Below are positions 22,358 to 33,465 of a stretch of DNA of 64,000 nt, in pieces. This stretch comes from Athripsodes cinereus (Eukaryota > Arthropoda > Insecta > Trichoptera > Leptoceridae): assembly GCA_947579605.1 (NCBI GenBank), contig OX388329.1, forward strand, positions 769,153-833,152. The letters are read 5' to 3'. The first letter of the stretch is position 1, and every line of letters begins with the position of its first letter. The notes under the pieces were generated by a model, which saw only the letters and a program-made list of their open reading frames with translations, ran no database searches and had not been told where the DNA came from. Both the position numbers and the translations under genes were made by a program.

Positions 22358-25336
22358 TCACACCAAAAACCTCAGTAAGGCCTCCGACTCATCCACCCCA
22401 ATATCAACAAGATGCCTCTTAATCACACCCCTAAATGCGCCGTCACCCCGCAAGAGTCTCCACTCTAACTTAAGTGAGTTATACACCTTCGGAGCCAATA
22501 CAGTATGGAATCGCTGGCGGAAGGTTGTATTTGTCTCCACTTGAGAATGTCTCTGATCAGAAACCTGTCTGGTGAAATGCAGGTGCGTAGCAGACGGAAT
22601 CGCAGGTGCTGTTCCATGGTGATATTCAGCTAACCTTAAAATATAAATCTGTCTCACGTCCAAGGCATGACACTCCCTCAGTAAATCCCCCGTTGGATAG
22701 ATGTAGGGATGTCCACACATCACCTTTAACACTATTCTGTGTGCCCTGGTCAACGAACTCAACACACTTGCGGCCGCACCCCCCCAACTCAAAATTGCAT
22801 AATTCACAATGGAGTAGCACAGCGCATAGTACACCGAGCGCAACAATGGGAAATCTAGGATCTCTCTAAGTCGCCTGAACAAGTATATGAGTTTTCTTAC
22901 TCGTGTATTTAGAATGCAAGCGTGAGCTTTCCAGCTCAAATTCGAATCGATCTGTACACCAAGATACTTAACATTCTGCACGAGTTCTATTTTTTGAGTT
23001 GAACTTCCATAATCTGAGTGTACATGAATCTCAACATCGCTGGGCGGGAGTGACCGTGCGCTTATATGAAAACAAACCACTTTAGTTTTCTCCGTATTTA
23101 GAGTCAATAGATTCTCATTCAACCACGAGCTTGCTTCGTCAAAACCCCGTTGAGCGAGCTGGGAAACGGTACACCAATCTTTACCTTCAAACAAAAGGAC
23201 AGTGTCGTCCGCAAATGTGATAACTTTACCCCCTAAAAGTTTTTTTTCGCAAAAATCGTTTATGTATACCAAAAACAGAAGAGGCCCCAGTATGCTACCC
23301 TGAGGAACTCCATAGGCTCCACAGGGGCGACCGCCACTCTTCCACTCTCCAACACGAACCGACTGTCTCCGTCTCGCCAAATAAGAAGTAAACCACCTCT
23401 GAGATAGACCTCTGACACCCATTTGCTCGAGTTTCTTGAGTAGGATTGTGTGCGACACGGTATCGAAAGCCTTTGCCAAGTCTAAAAATATACCAATACA
23501 TTTCCTGCCCTTGTCTAAATTACCTGATACATATTCTGTTAGAGTAGTAATTGCGTCCTCCGTATTTCTTCCCTGAGTGAATCCAAACTGGTTGGGAGAC
23601 AGAATGCAGTTTGTGTTCAAGAACCTCAACAATCTCACCTTAATTAGCTTCTCAAAAACTTTAGATAGTACACTTAAAAGAGATATTGGCCTGTAATTTG
23701 ACGCCACCTGTGGGTCTCCGCTCTTGAAGATAGGACATATAACGGCGTCACCTAAAATCGACGGAAAGATCCCTTTCGATACACTCAGATTGAATACATG
23801 CACAAGGGGTCCCGATAGAATCAATTTAGAGTCTTTTACAACTCTAGCGCAAATACCATCGGCTCCCGGGGCTGAGTTCAACTTCAGTTCATCAATAATT
23901 TTTATCACCTCTGTAGACACTGTCGGCTCGATAAAAAAGGATCCTGAAGGTTGTTTGGGAAGGTTAACCATTCTCACCAACTGCGCTTCACTCACATCCA
24001 ACTCCCGTAGTTTATCAGTTGCCAAATTGTTACCAACCGTAGCGAAATATTCATTGACTTTGTCCAACACTCGATATCTCTCAGCATTTGAGTTGAGTAA
24101 AGTCGATCCCAGTAAATCCGAGCTTCCCCTGTTCTCCTGTCCTGACATACTTAGATACTCCTTCATCACTTTCCAACATGACCGTGCATTGCTCCTGTTT
24201 TCAGCAACTCTGTTTCGAAAGTATATGATTTTTGCGGTTTTGACTACTCTGTTACATACATTTCTATACATCGTATAATGGCGTCTCATTTCCACATTGT
24301 CACTCATTACCTGCGAATCCTTATGCAATCTATCTCTCTTTCGTATGCACCGTACTATACCAGGAGTGATCCATTCCCTACGTACACGAACAATCCTTCT
24401 TCCAACCTCCCTTCCTCCGTTCCTGATTGCTGCTTGAATCCCTTCAACAAGACTATTCATTGCCATGTCAACGTCACTCGTGATGTTATATACTTTTCGC
24501 CAGTCAGTATTACTCAAATTTCTGCCAACCATCTTATAATCAACCACAGTCTTCCTATTTGGCATCCTACTCGATTTTTCCGAAGCATCCAAACGTACAA
24601 AAGCCATAACCGGGAAATGATCAGTAATAGCGCTCTCACACACCACTCCCACCATTTTGTAGTTTGTTCTTATCATAATATGATCCAGGCAAGACTCACC
24701 TCGTGTGGGTACGTTTACAGCAGAAGTTAATCCATGTTGCGCCAAAATATCTAGATAGAGTTGCGCTTGTCCACAGTCATTATTCAAAATATTTATATTC
24801 ATATCTCCCGCTAAAATTATCTGCTTCTCACGTGGTAAAGTCGACAGTAACCTGTCAAGAGAATGTACAAATCTTGTTGCACTATGGAATGATGGTGATC
24901 TATAAATGGCAATTAAACTCACTGATCCCTTTATATTAATCATCAAACAATTTGCATCTTCAACAATCTCACCTGTTCCCAGTGACTCCACGGACAAATC
25001 ATTTTTCAGGTAGACGATGACTCCATCATTTTGAGTAAAGTGTTTTTGGGTATTCCACGAGCTATAACCGGGAATGTTCTTGGGTATATATAAATTGTTT
25101 AACCAGCACTCTGTTAGTATTATCATGTCAAATTCCACATCAAAGTCATCGAGAAGAATCTCCAAGTTGTTGAAGTTCTTATTTATACTCCTAACGTTCA
25201 CATTTAACACTTTTAAGAAGGCTCCCTGGCCCACGACATCACCGCAAAGTCCCGGTTCCGTAATAATATGCGTCTTTATAGTGGAATAACCGTCCAAATC
25301 AGCAAGAAAATCCACTCGTGAATCCAAATGAACCAT
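22358..25336 (-). CDS. Element A ORF2: endonuclease-reverse transcriptase
   Basis: This intact 992-codon polyprotein nicks target DNA and copies the element RNA at the nick. An apurinic-type endonuclease comes first (LNVNVRSI, TECW, YRSP, GDMNINI near residue 177, DHIM, TDHFPV near 238). The reverse transcriptase follows (LNSAPGADGI, NYRPISLLSVLSKVFEKLI, DLAKAFDTV, VPQGSILGPLL near 679, catalytic FADDT near 705). No RNase H is present, which fits jockey/CR1-group clades. The first ATG (25336-25334) lies one base past the ORF1 stop; the frame is open eight codons further upstream, from a TTG. No internal stop was seen, so the element may be competent or recently active. The clade is not certain. 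Confidence 0.93.
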   Translation of the reverse strand: MVHLDSRVDFLADLDGYSTIKTHIITEPGLCGDVVGQGAFLKVLNVNVRSINKNFNNLEILLDDFDVEFDMIILTECWLNNLYIPKNIPGYSSWNTQKHFTQNDGVIVYLKNDLSVESLGTGEIVEDANCLMINIKGSVSLIAIYRSPSFHSATRFVHSLDRLLSTLPREKQIILAGDMNINILNNDCGQAQLYLDILAQHGLTSAVNVPTRGESCLDHIMIRTNYKMVGVVCESAITDHFPVMAFVRLDASEKSSRMPNRKTVVDYKMVGRNLSNTDWRKVYNITSDVDMAMNSLVEGIQAAIRNGGREVGRRIVRVRREWITPGIVRCIRKRDRLHKDSQVMSDNVEMRRHYTMYRNVCNRVVKTAKIIYFRNRVAENRSNARSCWKVMKEYLSMSGQENRGSSDLLGSTLLNSNAERYRVLDKVNEYFATVGNNLATDKLRELDVSEAQLVRMVNLPKQPSGSFFIEPTVSTEVIKIIDELKLNSAPGADGICARVVKDSKLILSGPLVHVFNLSVSKGIFPSILGDAVICPIFKSGDPQVASNYRPISLLSVLSKVFEKLIKVRLLRFLNTNCILSPNQFGFTQGRNTEDAITTLTEYVSGNLDKGRKCIGIFLDLAKAFDTVSHTILLKKLEQMGVRGLSQRWFTSYLARRRQSVRVGEWKSGGRPCGAYGVPQGSILGPLLFLVYINDFCEKKLLGGKVITFADDTVLLFEGKDWCTVSQLAQRGFDEASSWLNENLLTLNTEKTKVVCFHISARSLPPSDVEIHVHSDYGSSTQKIELVQNVKYLGVQIDSNLSWKAHACILNTRVRKLIYLFRRLREILDFPLLRSVYYALCYSIVNYAILSWGGAAASVLSSLTRAHRIVLKVMCGHPYIYPTGDLLRECHALDVRQIYILRLAEYHHGTAPAIPSATHLHFTRQVSDQRHSQVETNTTFRQRFHTVLAPKVYNSLKLEWRLLRGDGAFRGVIKRHLVDIGVDESEALLRFLV

Positions 25337-25337
25337 T

Positions 25338-26546
25338 TTAGCATTTGACTGGATAATCAATCATTGATCTAGCCCTTTTATCTAGCAATATCCTACTTGT
25401 ACATTTGTCACTAATAGCGCTGTGGTTTGCTTCTATAGATCTTGTTCTGCAATTGCAGCAAACTGGATCCTTCTCTTTGTTGGGACACTCCGAGTATTTA
25501 TGTTTTTCAGCGCAATGAGAACACGCTACCACATTTGTGCAGTCCATCTGTGTGTGGCCATACTGTTGACATTTATAGCACCGTATTAAGGGGCTTTCAT
25601 CCTCAACAACAAGACGCTGATAGCCTACGTTAACCCTACCGAGCACCATAAGTTCACTATACAAGGCTGGAGGGCATGAGCATACCATGTTGCACAACAG
25701 AGAGTTTCTATGTTTGCGTCTAAATCTGATTCTCAGTAGATCCTTAGTATCCCTCAACTGTTTGTTTTGCGCCGTTAAACACTCATTTAGCTCTTCTTCA
25801 GTAGTACTACGTATTATGCCTCTTATAACTACAAGTGGGTGCTTTCGTCTACCATCGGTCACCTCAATGATATCTGTAGCTTCAGATTCTAGTTGTTTCT
25901 TTAGTCGGTTTCTGTCATCGCTTGAAGCGCAAGTTACCAACAGCTTTTTTTGTTGAGAAACGTGTCTCACTGCAGACACTCCAACACCCAAGGACTTCAC
26001 ATTAACACACTTTTTAAAAATTCCCTCCAAATCGTTGCTTGTTTTCTGCGGATCCTTGGCTGTGATCAAGATGGCATGCGATGGTTCCTGAGGTACCAAG
26101 GATTTCCCACTTTTTCCTGCGATCTGTGCATAAGTGACTGGTTTAGTCAACTCCCGCTCTTTTTCACAATTGTTCAATATTAGGTCCAGTTTACGGTTTT
26201 GATCTTTTAAGGATTGGTCTATAGATAAAAGTCTGTCATCTCTCACTCTTGTAACATCAGTTATATCCTCGCTCTCTCCCCGCAGCTCAATCGCAATCTC
26301 ACGTATCTCCCTAAGCGAAGCTATGATCTCAACAGATTTTGTGCGTTTAGCAACCAGTTCACATAGCCCGATAATTTTTCCCGTTTTTTCGTACCTGGTT
26401 AGAAATTTAGGAGTAGTTGCGTTTCCAGCAGCCTCAATGCTTCCAGGAAGCGGAGAGGACTCTCTGGAACAGGGTGTTGATCTAGGCATCAGAATGTCAG
26501 CTATCAGGGTTTTTTTCATCGCAGCATTTCGACTCTTAGTCTCCAT
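25338..26546 (-). CDS. Element A ORF1: Gag-like RNA-binding protein
   Basis: This 402-codon frame encodes the nucleic-acid-binding partner that packages LINE RNA. Near the C-terminus are zinc-knuckle motifs: CYKCQQYGHTQMDC (about residue 327), CSHCAEKHKYSEC, and a third, less standard Cys cluster (CCNC...H...C). The middle contains VVIRGIIRSTTEEELNECL, a block resembling the RRM-like region of insect LINE Gag proteins. The stop at 25340-25338 is followed by a single A and then the ORF2 ATG, suggesting coupled translation. Confidence 0.88.
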   Translation of the reverse strand: METKSRNAAMKKTLIADILMPRSTPCSRESSPLPGSIEAAGNATTPKFLTRYEKTGKIIGLCELVAKRTKSVEIIASLREIREIAIELRGESEDITDVTRVRDDRLLSIDQSLKDQNRKLDLILNNCEKERELTKPVTYAQIAGKSGKSLVPQEPSHAILITAKDPQKTSNDLEGIFKKCVNVKSLGVGVSAVRHVSQQKKLLVTCASSDDRNRLKKQLESEATDIIEVTDGRRKHPLVVIRGIIRSTTEEELNECLTAQNKQLRDTKDLLRIRFRRKHRNSLLCNMVCSCPPALYSELMVLGRVNVGYQRLVVEDESPLIRCYKCQQYGHTQMDCTNVVACSHCAEKHKYSECPNKEKDPVCCNCRTRSIEANHSAISDKCTSRILLDKRARSMIDYPVKC

Positions 26547-26769
26547 GTTGACGTCGTGCGACGATCCAGTTCAAACGAAAACAACAGAATCGATAAGGTT
26601 ATTGAAAAGAGGATTATATTATGTATATAAATAAGTAGAGAAACAATAAACAGCTATGTCAAAAATAAAACAAATTAGGCTGAGTTAAACTAGTTAGATG
26701 AATACCATCTATGTTAATTAAGGCAAGAGAGAGGGTTAAGCATAAATAGGATATTTGTTAGTGTTAGAG

Positions 26770-27960
26770 TATACAGATGTCGGTATTAATGTTACTGGCA
26801 GACAATGAGAGAGATGGAGGAGAGCAATGTATAAAAATAAATATAGAAATAGGTACCTATATAGAAAATTATATTATGCTAATAAGCAAGGAAATGAACA
26901 GGCAAAGTAAACCTGCGAATCGGCACATACAATATTATGTCAATACAATAAGCAATAAATAGATAGTTTAAGTAAAATATATTAATAGGTATTGACCATT
27001 ATTATGATGTCAAATAAAACATGCAAGAAAATTATATCAAACTAATAATCAAGATAATAGACAATTTTAACAAAGTACGTTAATAGGTATAGAATATAAT
27101 ATTAAATCAATAATTAAACAAATAAAGGGTTAAAATCAATTTATAGGTATATGTTATATGTTAAAGCCTTGTGCAAGAAAATAGCTAATTATAATAAGAT
27201 ATACAAATAGGTATAGAATAAAGTATAATGTCAAACTGGTGAGCAAAGAAATAAATTGATAAAAACAAAATCAATATATAAACATGTAGAATACTATATC
27301 AATCCAATAAGCAAGGAAACACACTATTATAAAAAATACAGTAGAAGTATGTCAATTTAATATGCAAGGAAATAATCAGGTAATACTATTTAATGGATAG
27401 GTATATCTTACATATATGTTACAGTATTGAGCGAAGAAATAGATATATAAATTAAAGTATAGTAATAGGTATTGAATACTGTATCAAGCTAATAATCAAT
27501 GAAACAGATAAATATTAGAAAATACAATAGAAGGTGTAGTATAGTATGTCAAATTAATAAGCAAATAAATAAATACACATTATTAATCTATAGATACATA
27601 CAATATTATGCTAAATTAATAAGCAAAGAAGTAGATAATCAAAATAAAAATGTTACGTGAATAATAGTGTAATTATATAATAAACATGGAAATAGACAAA
27701 ATACAACAAAATACAGTACAGTATTTCAAATTAATAAGCAAAGTGTACTAAGAAAAAAATGTTTTATAGGTACTAAAGCAATAAGCAAGGAACAGATAAT
27801 TACAATAAAATATAGTAGCAAGTATAGAGCACTAAATCATTCTAATAGGGAAGGAAACAGATAATCATAATAAAATACAGTAAAAGGTATAGTATGTGAA
27901 ACCAACAAGAAAAGAATTAAATAGAAGTCAATCTATAGGTTTATAAAACAAATAAATAAA
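26770..27960. repeat. Degenerate ~65 bp tandem array upstream of element A
   Basis: Units containing a variant of AATAAGCAAGGAAA recur at about 26883, 26951, 27024, 27170, 27240, 27309, 27362, 27430, 27560, 27622, 27736 and 27782. They are followed by variants of AATA(C)AGTA and ATAGGTATAGAATA. Spacing is mostly 55-73 bp. The array lies directly 5' of ORF1 in the element orientation, so it may be the element's repeated 5' region, or a pre-existing minisatellite. Confidence 0.6.
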
Positions 27961-28211
27961 TATATCACGCTCCCCGCACAGAAGTCGATTCATGTAGTTC
28001 GATGTAGAGGATGATTCAATTCAATTCAGGTCTAAGAGTAGTTATATCAATTTATTCTCAATTAAATATCTTCTCAAAATTGAATTCCAAGTATATAGTA
28101 GAGGTGCGCCTTATTAATCAAAGTTATACAAGCAGTGCTCCTGAGTTTGCGTTCCCACTCCTGGCGCCACTGACAGATGAGTCAAATCTTCCCGCCCGTG
28201 GTCAAACTAAT

Positions 28212-28223
28212 TGCGCATGCGCA
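28212..28223. promoter_or_regulatory. NRF1-like palindrome
   Basis: TGCGCATGCGCA is a perfect 12 bp palindrome matching the animal NRF1/erect-wing consensus, set in the only notably CG-rich patch of this AT-rich region (28140-28230). It lies about 1.7 kb upstream of element A ORF1. It could be chance or a promoter remnant. Confidence 0.25.
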
Positions 28224-28504
28224 CAAAAATTATCTCAGCTAATCACTGAGCTGATGAATATTTGCTCCTTATTGGCTAACTCCGACAGTCAAGCTTGTCC
28301 TGATCGTCGTTTTTGCAAAAAGTGAAATTCTGAATGGTAACTTACAGTTTTACAGCTGAATTTCACAAGTCAAATTATTTCACATTCAATTCGCTGACAA
28401 TCAAAGAACATTCCAGACTTCAACAACATCCAGATAACGAGTAATTAAGTCGATAAAGAATTTAAAAAGTCAGAACACAGAATGACAGATGCTTCTCGAA
28501 TAAT

Positions 28505-28628
28505 AACCATAGATATTCAAAATTATGAATATCTATGGTTAAACTATGAATAATAATAAGTAATTGATAAAATAATAAGTAACTGAGTCAAATATAATTC
28601 ATAAACTATGAATAATATTTGACTCAGA
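28505..28628. repeat. Two adjacent hairpins
   Basis: The first has AACCATAGATATTCA and its exact complement separated by a short AAATTA-type loop (28505-28541). The second has 21 bp arms starting CTGAGTCAAATAT with one mismatch and a 3 nt loop (28584-28628). Both contain ATGAATA-type sequence. No coding content; they may be remnants of small palindromic MITEs. Confidence 0.7.
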
Positions 28629-28742
28629 ATTTCTAATAGAAACTCATTGATGATGGATGTCTACCCGAAAGGCCTCTGTATCAAATATTATTTATACTGA
28701 AAGTAATACAATGTTTTATTTTAAATATTTTAAGTCTATATA

Positions 28743-29882
28743 AGAAAAGTTACTCATGGCACGATCTAAATACGATCTTTATCTTGTTTTGATCTCAACC
28801 CAACGATGCACTGAGAGCTGTAGTCAAAAATACGTGCATGGTAACCCTACCAAACCTGATAATAGTTGTTTTCGACATTTAAATAATTATTATGGTTGTA
28901 TTATGTGAAAGAATTTATAGGAAATTGGTGTAAACATTAATACTGTTGTTTTTGATTTTCATCAATTTTTGTTTTCGACAAAAAAATTCTTACACGTCGT
29001 GTGATATTTTTTTCGATACTACCAAAAGATATGAATTAGTATTCCTTGAAAATATCACAACAAGATTAATGTATACACCACAGTGTCTAGTACGGTCTTT
29101 GAATTTTATCACATAACACAACTAGAACATTATGTCGTACGGAGTATTATTCTGGGGCAGGGGGGCTGATTGGAGCAGAATTTTCAAACTTCAAAAGCGT
29201 GCAATTAGGGGATTAAAAGGGATGGGGCCAAGAGAGTCGTGCAAGGAACACTTTAAGGAACTTGGCATACTCACGCTTCCTGGCATTTACATCTACGAAC
29301 GCTTGCTATACGCACGTAAAAATATGCCCAACACTCCTCTCAACTTGGAATATCATGGTTACGACACTCGCTCAAAAAGAAGTATAGAGCACATGTTGGC
29401 AAAATTGTCCAAAAGCTTTGTCTGTCTCAGTGTGCGCCTGTTCAACAAGCTGCCTGAAGAAATAAAGTCCGTGAAGGATGAGAAAAAAATTCGAGGAGTA
29501 GTGAAGTTGTACCTCGTTGAAAAAGCTTTTTATTGTGTCGACGAAATGCTGAATTGAACCATATACCTACATTCATTTCAGCATGGAAATAATTTCCTGA
29601 TGTTTTTTTGTTTTTGTTTGATCTATGATGATTAATGATGGAATTTGTATTGAATACTGTAATCTATTGTATGATCCTGTCTTCTGTAAATTGACGAGTC
29701 CAAGTACCAAAAACTTTGGTCTAAGGACGATAAACAACAATAAACAATAAACTCATATAAATGTTGAAAACAACTATTTTCAGCTACGACTTTTTTTTAT
29801 TATTGTCACTTAGTGCATTGTAATGTTTAATATCAAGGCAAGATTAAAATCATATTAAGATCGCGCCATGAGTAACCCTTCT
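28743..29882. mobile_element. TA-flanked inverted-repeat element
   Basis: The left arm (about 28743-28886) and right arm (about 29755-29882) are inverted copies with scattered differences, sharing GTTACTCATGGC, CGATCT and AATAGTTGTTTTC. Each end is flanked by TA (28741-28742, 29883-29884), as for Tc1/mariner-type insertions. The ~870 bp interior contains a LINE 3' fragment and no transposase. The long arms suggest a foldback or MITE-like derivative. Confidence 0.7.
29132..29557 (+). pseudogene. jockey/CR1-like ORF2 C-terminal fragment
   Basis: The 141-codon frame begins SYGVLFWGRGADWSRIFKLQ and continues KRAIRGLKGM..SCKEHFKELGILTLPGIYIYE. This is the conserved post-polymerase region of many arthropod non-LTR retrotransposons. 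It ends in a typical tail (LFNKLPEEIKSV, ...VVKLYLVEKAFY). An in-frame stop lies three codons before the ATG, so the copy is 5'-truncated about there. The 3' UTR runs to an AACAATAAACAATAAAC tail near 29735-29750. TCACATAA (about 29109) and TCATATAA (about 29751) may be a decayed target duplication. It lies inside the TA-flanked element. Confidence 0.8.
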
Positions 29883-29884
29883 TA

Positions 29885-30830
29885 TCTAACTGCACTACGT
29901 ATGTTTAGAATATGAATGAAGATACATTTTCCTAACATTAAATTTATAGTTCTCACGTCAGAGTTCCGGTAGCCTTTAATGAAACCTATAATGCAAACAT
30001 TGGACTAGATTCTAGAGTACACAGAATGCAAACAGGACATGACAAATGTGCAGGTTACCATATCTTCCATTGAGGCTTGTTTTTAGAAATGAATTCAAAA
30101 GTTAAATGTTTCTTCGGCACTTTATTGAGTTGGGGTGTAAACGAATCTCATTGAATTGCTGGTGAAGAATAGGTCTCTGACTCCTTTCAGTAAAAGGCTT
30201 GACTTACGAAATAAAAAGACATCTCTTCTTACAAGACACTCGAAATTTTATGAAAAATTGTGGAAGAACGATTCTTTGTCGCGTGCTCCAAGTAGTAAAT
30301 CCATCATTAATTAAACATGAAACGACAAGAATTTATATGTACCTACTCCGCAATTTTACCAATATACTTTATCCTCGTGTCTAAACAGCGATTTGACTTC
30401 GTTCGTCTTGTAATATTTCCAGATAAAGAAGAGGATGGGAGCTCCTCGATGCGGGAGTAAGACGATGCGTGGGAGAAGTGTGGGGGGAGGAGTTGTGTAA
30501 CATCGAGATCATTAATCATAATTAGCTTTTAATTAGAGCAGGTCGCCTTCCAAATTATTATTATTATTGTTACTTTGCAAAGAGATAGAGAATGATAAAT
30601 TGTTTTGGAGAATTAGGTACAGTGGGGATTTTAAGAAATCTGACGAGATGGAGATGGAGTGATGATGTATATTGTACCTAATAGGTTTGTATATAAATAT
30701 AAAATTATATTCTTAGGTACATAAATAATGATAAACAAAATATTGTTCTCCTTCTTGAATTAAATAATAAAATATACCTAAGATTTATTTAAGATACGAA
30801 ATCAATTCTAGGAAATGATTGCTAGACATT
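29885..30830. other. Mixed stretch with a reverse copy of repeat family 3
   Basis: About 30160-30300 resembles the complement of dispersed repeat family 3 (for example AAAGAATCGTTCTTCCAC on the minus strand). A moderately GC-rich block at 30420-30500 is unexplained. No gene supported. Confidence 0.35.
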
Positions 30831-30834
30831 CTGT

Positions 30835-31190
30835 ATGTATGTTGGATGATTTATTCGGCGCCGTTTAATGGAGCATTTATCTCAAGGGCGCGGGAAACTA
30901 TGTAGGAAGAGCGATGTCTTTAACTTGCTCCTGAACGTTGTTATCGATTGGCTTTTACGGAGGTCCTCGGGGAGTCGATTCCAGATGACGGGTCCTGCGA
31001 CGCCAGAAGCCCTATGATTGAAGCAAGACTAATTGTTTGCTCATTTGATTTCATCCAGCATTTTGGTGGATGACTTAAGCGTAGAGGTCTACTTGCAGGT
31101 TTTTTTAGTACACAGAGCTCAGAAAGTGACTGAGGTGCCATATTTTTCAAAGCCTTGAACACTATTTTATGTTCAAAATTTCGCTATCAT
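30835..31190 (-). pseudogene. jockey/CR1-like ORF2 C-terminus and 3' tail
   Basis: The minus strand reads ASGVAGPVIWNRLPEDLRKS and then TTFRSKLKTSLFLHS before a stop near 30893. This is homologous to the block at 7250-7502 (FGVVGPVTWNRLP...FRGKLKTELF). Upstream is MFKALKNMAPQSLSEL, also typical of this region, in a shifted frame. The tail lies near 30835-30850 (GTATGTATG). Frame disruption shows it is dead. Confidence 0.7.
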
Positions 31191-31204
31191 TTCTAAAGAC
31201 ATGC

Positions 31205-31250
31205 TTACTGCTAGCGCTCATCTCTCCACTGCTGGGTATAGGCCTCATCA
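31205..31250 (-). pseudogene. Short RTE-like tail remnant
   Basis: The minus strand reads EAYTQQWRDER, matching the GEAYxQQW block of the RTE tails at 10.7 and 15.6 kb. Only about 45 bp are recognisable. Confidence 0.35.
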
Positions 31251-33420
31251 AAACTTTTCTATACTTTCCAATATCGAGCAACACGATACAACTATTTACC
31301 CATCATCTGGATTTACCCAATATCGTAACACTGTTTTTTCACTTATAAGATTTCCGACAGTTTTAACATACCTAATTGACTATTCATCGCTCCTTTTACA
31401 ATAAAAGTGCGGCAGTAATATCTTGAAAAAGGTGGCAATTTTTTTAAGTAAAGACGCTTTGAATTGAGCAGGTTGGTTGCTGTATCAAAGAGCGATATGA
31501 CCGGTACTTATATGTTTAACTAGTTATAAGTTTGATCATAGAAATACATAATAGAGTAGATAGATATTATTACCTTGCTAGAAAACATTTTCCTCCTATA
31601 CGAGTATAATCCTGTTTCCCTGTTATTTATTATTAAAAGATGTAACACCACACTGTTATTTTCTTTATACACTTATATAATATCTATCGTTTACCAACTT
31701 ATATTACTTATACTGTGAACACAATAACCAGATCCTCACACTACATTGCATGTCTTAATTCGAGAATCAGTCTTATTTTTCCCCTTTCACATTGGTAGTA
31801 TGTACCTATAAGTATTTACCAACTAACAGAATACCGAGATTGATAAAAAAAGCACCATGTGTTTCACTACCAATCATGCAACAATGCTACTGCGTTAGAT
31901 TAATACTCATATTATCATGAAAAAGCTTAGTGAATTACGTTATAAATATAATTAGTATGACTAAGTAGCAGTAAATACAAATTATTTTTGAATTTAAAAT
32001 CTCAGTGTTAACATATATTAAAACAAAATTTGACACTTTTTTTGTTTCACAAACATGTCTACAACGTATATCACAAAGACGCCTAGCGTTTTCTCCAACA
32101 AATCAAAATCATTTGGGCTGATTTTAAAATATTTAGGTTTACTAGAAAACATCGCTTCAAGACGCCTTTTTGTACAAATTTATTTACACGCATTTTTATT
32201 TTATATTTATTTTATTTTTTGATAAACAGTTACACACTTCAGTTAACACATATAAATAAATACAAAAAATAACAACAATATCTGAAGAAAACAATGCATT
32301 GCCCAATTGAAAAGTGTATAAAAATTCATTAATTGATATTATTCAATAACCCATAAGGTTGTCATACATAATAAAAAAATTATAAGAGATAAAAGTGAAT
32401 TTTGAAAATAAAACAATGAATTCTATCAATAACAATGTTAATTTTTTTCTCTTTGTTTGAAGAAAATTGTAGATTCGAGTAACTCGAGACCGAAATGAGT
32501 GGAAAATTTTGAGAAAGTTTATATTCAAACTGTGATTTTTTTAAATATCTCTTTACCTATTTGGTTGCAGCTGCGCAGACTATACACGTAAATAATGTAT
32601 GGTCTACTCGTATACCCTACTTTGTAACTATCTTCATAAATCCCCAGTGTAACGTACATAGCTGTCGCGAGGCGTGATTGTAACCAATGTCTAGTTTTAT
32701 GAGTGACATTCTAGTAACAGCGAAACACGCATAGCGTGCTATTATTGCAAGCAACATGAAGCTGGTATGTATCTAGGTATACCTCCAATACTAACAGAAT
32801 CAATGCTCGTATTCACGTGAAATGTTGTATTTCTCCTGCATCTCAAGGTGGGGAATAGGTTTCTTACTCGTTTTTATTTAGTTCGAGATAGGAGTCATAC
32901 CTCATCTCTGAATTGAAAGCATTTTACATTTTATTCATCAATCTATATTCTATACTTCTTACTTCATTTTACGGCAAAGCACCCGCAATCGAGTGAATTA
33001 TGTATATACATATTATATACTTAAACTAGAAAAATATTTTATTTGACAGCATATTTTATCTATTTATCTATCTCCCTGTTTATTACGGTTTATTATTTCT
33101 GTTTTATATTATTTTAATTTTGTTATTATTGTCATTATTCGTTGTTTTTGCTGTCTCTTTCTAAATAAATAATTATTTTTCTTATGTTGAAAAAATTATT
33201 ATTATATATTTGAGTTTTTTAAATTGAACTTCCTCATTATAATAACTTGGTGTTGCTTGTTTTTTATTTTACTTGTACTAACTAACTTTTAAGTTTTATT
33301 GATTTTTTTTTGTTGTATTACCTATATAGGTATATCATATTGATTTTGATTATGTATTATTATTTTTTGCAATGGTTACTCCTTTCTTGTATGAATATAC
33401 TTTTTATGTCTGTCATTTTT
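31251..33420. other. Unannotated AT-rich stretch
   Basis: Over 2 kb of AT-rich sequence. T-rich 3'-UTR-like sequence lies at about 32200-32230 and 33060-33420, but no coding block was recognised. Confidence 0.4.
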
Positions 33421-33465
33421 AAACATATAAAAGGCTGATGCCGTATATCATAATAATAAATAAAA
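33421..33465 (+). repeat. LINE 3' end remnant
   Basis: AAAAGGCTGATGCCGTATAT followed by AATAATAAATAAAA matches in reverse the element end at 16135-16180. It is a shared 3' terminus of a non-LTR family. Confidence 0.45.

Noticed and set aside
23724..24730. Two plus-strand frames of 184 and 150 codons
   Set aside because: Antisense shadows of element A ORF2.
28011..28325. 104-codon plus-strand frame
   Set aside because: No recognisable domain; in-frame openness is plausible by chance in this more GC-rich patch.
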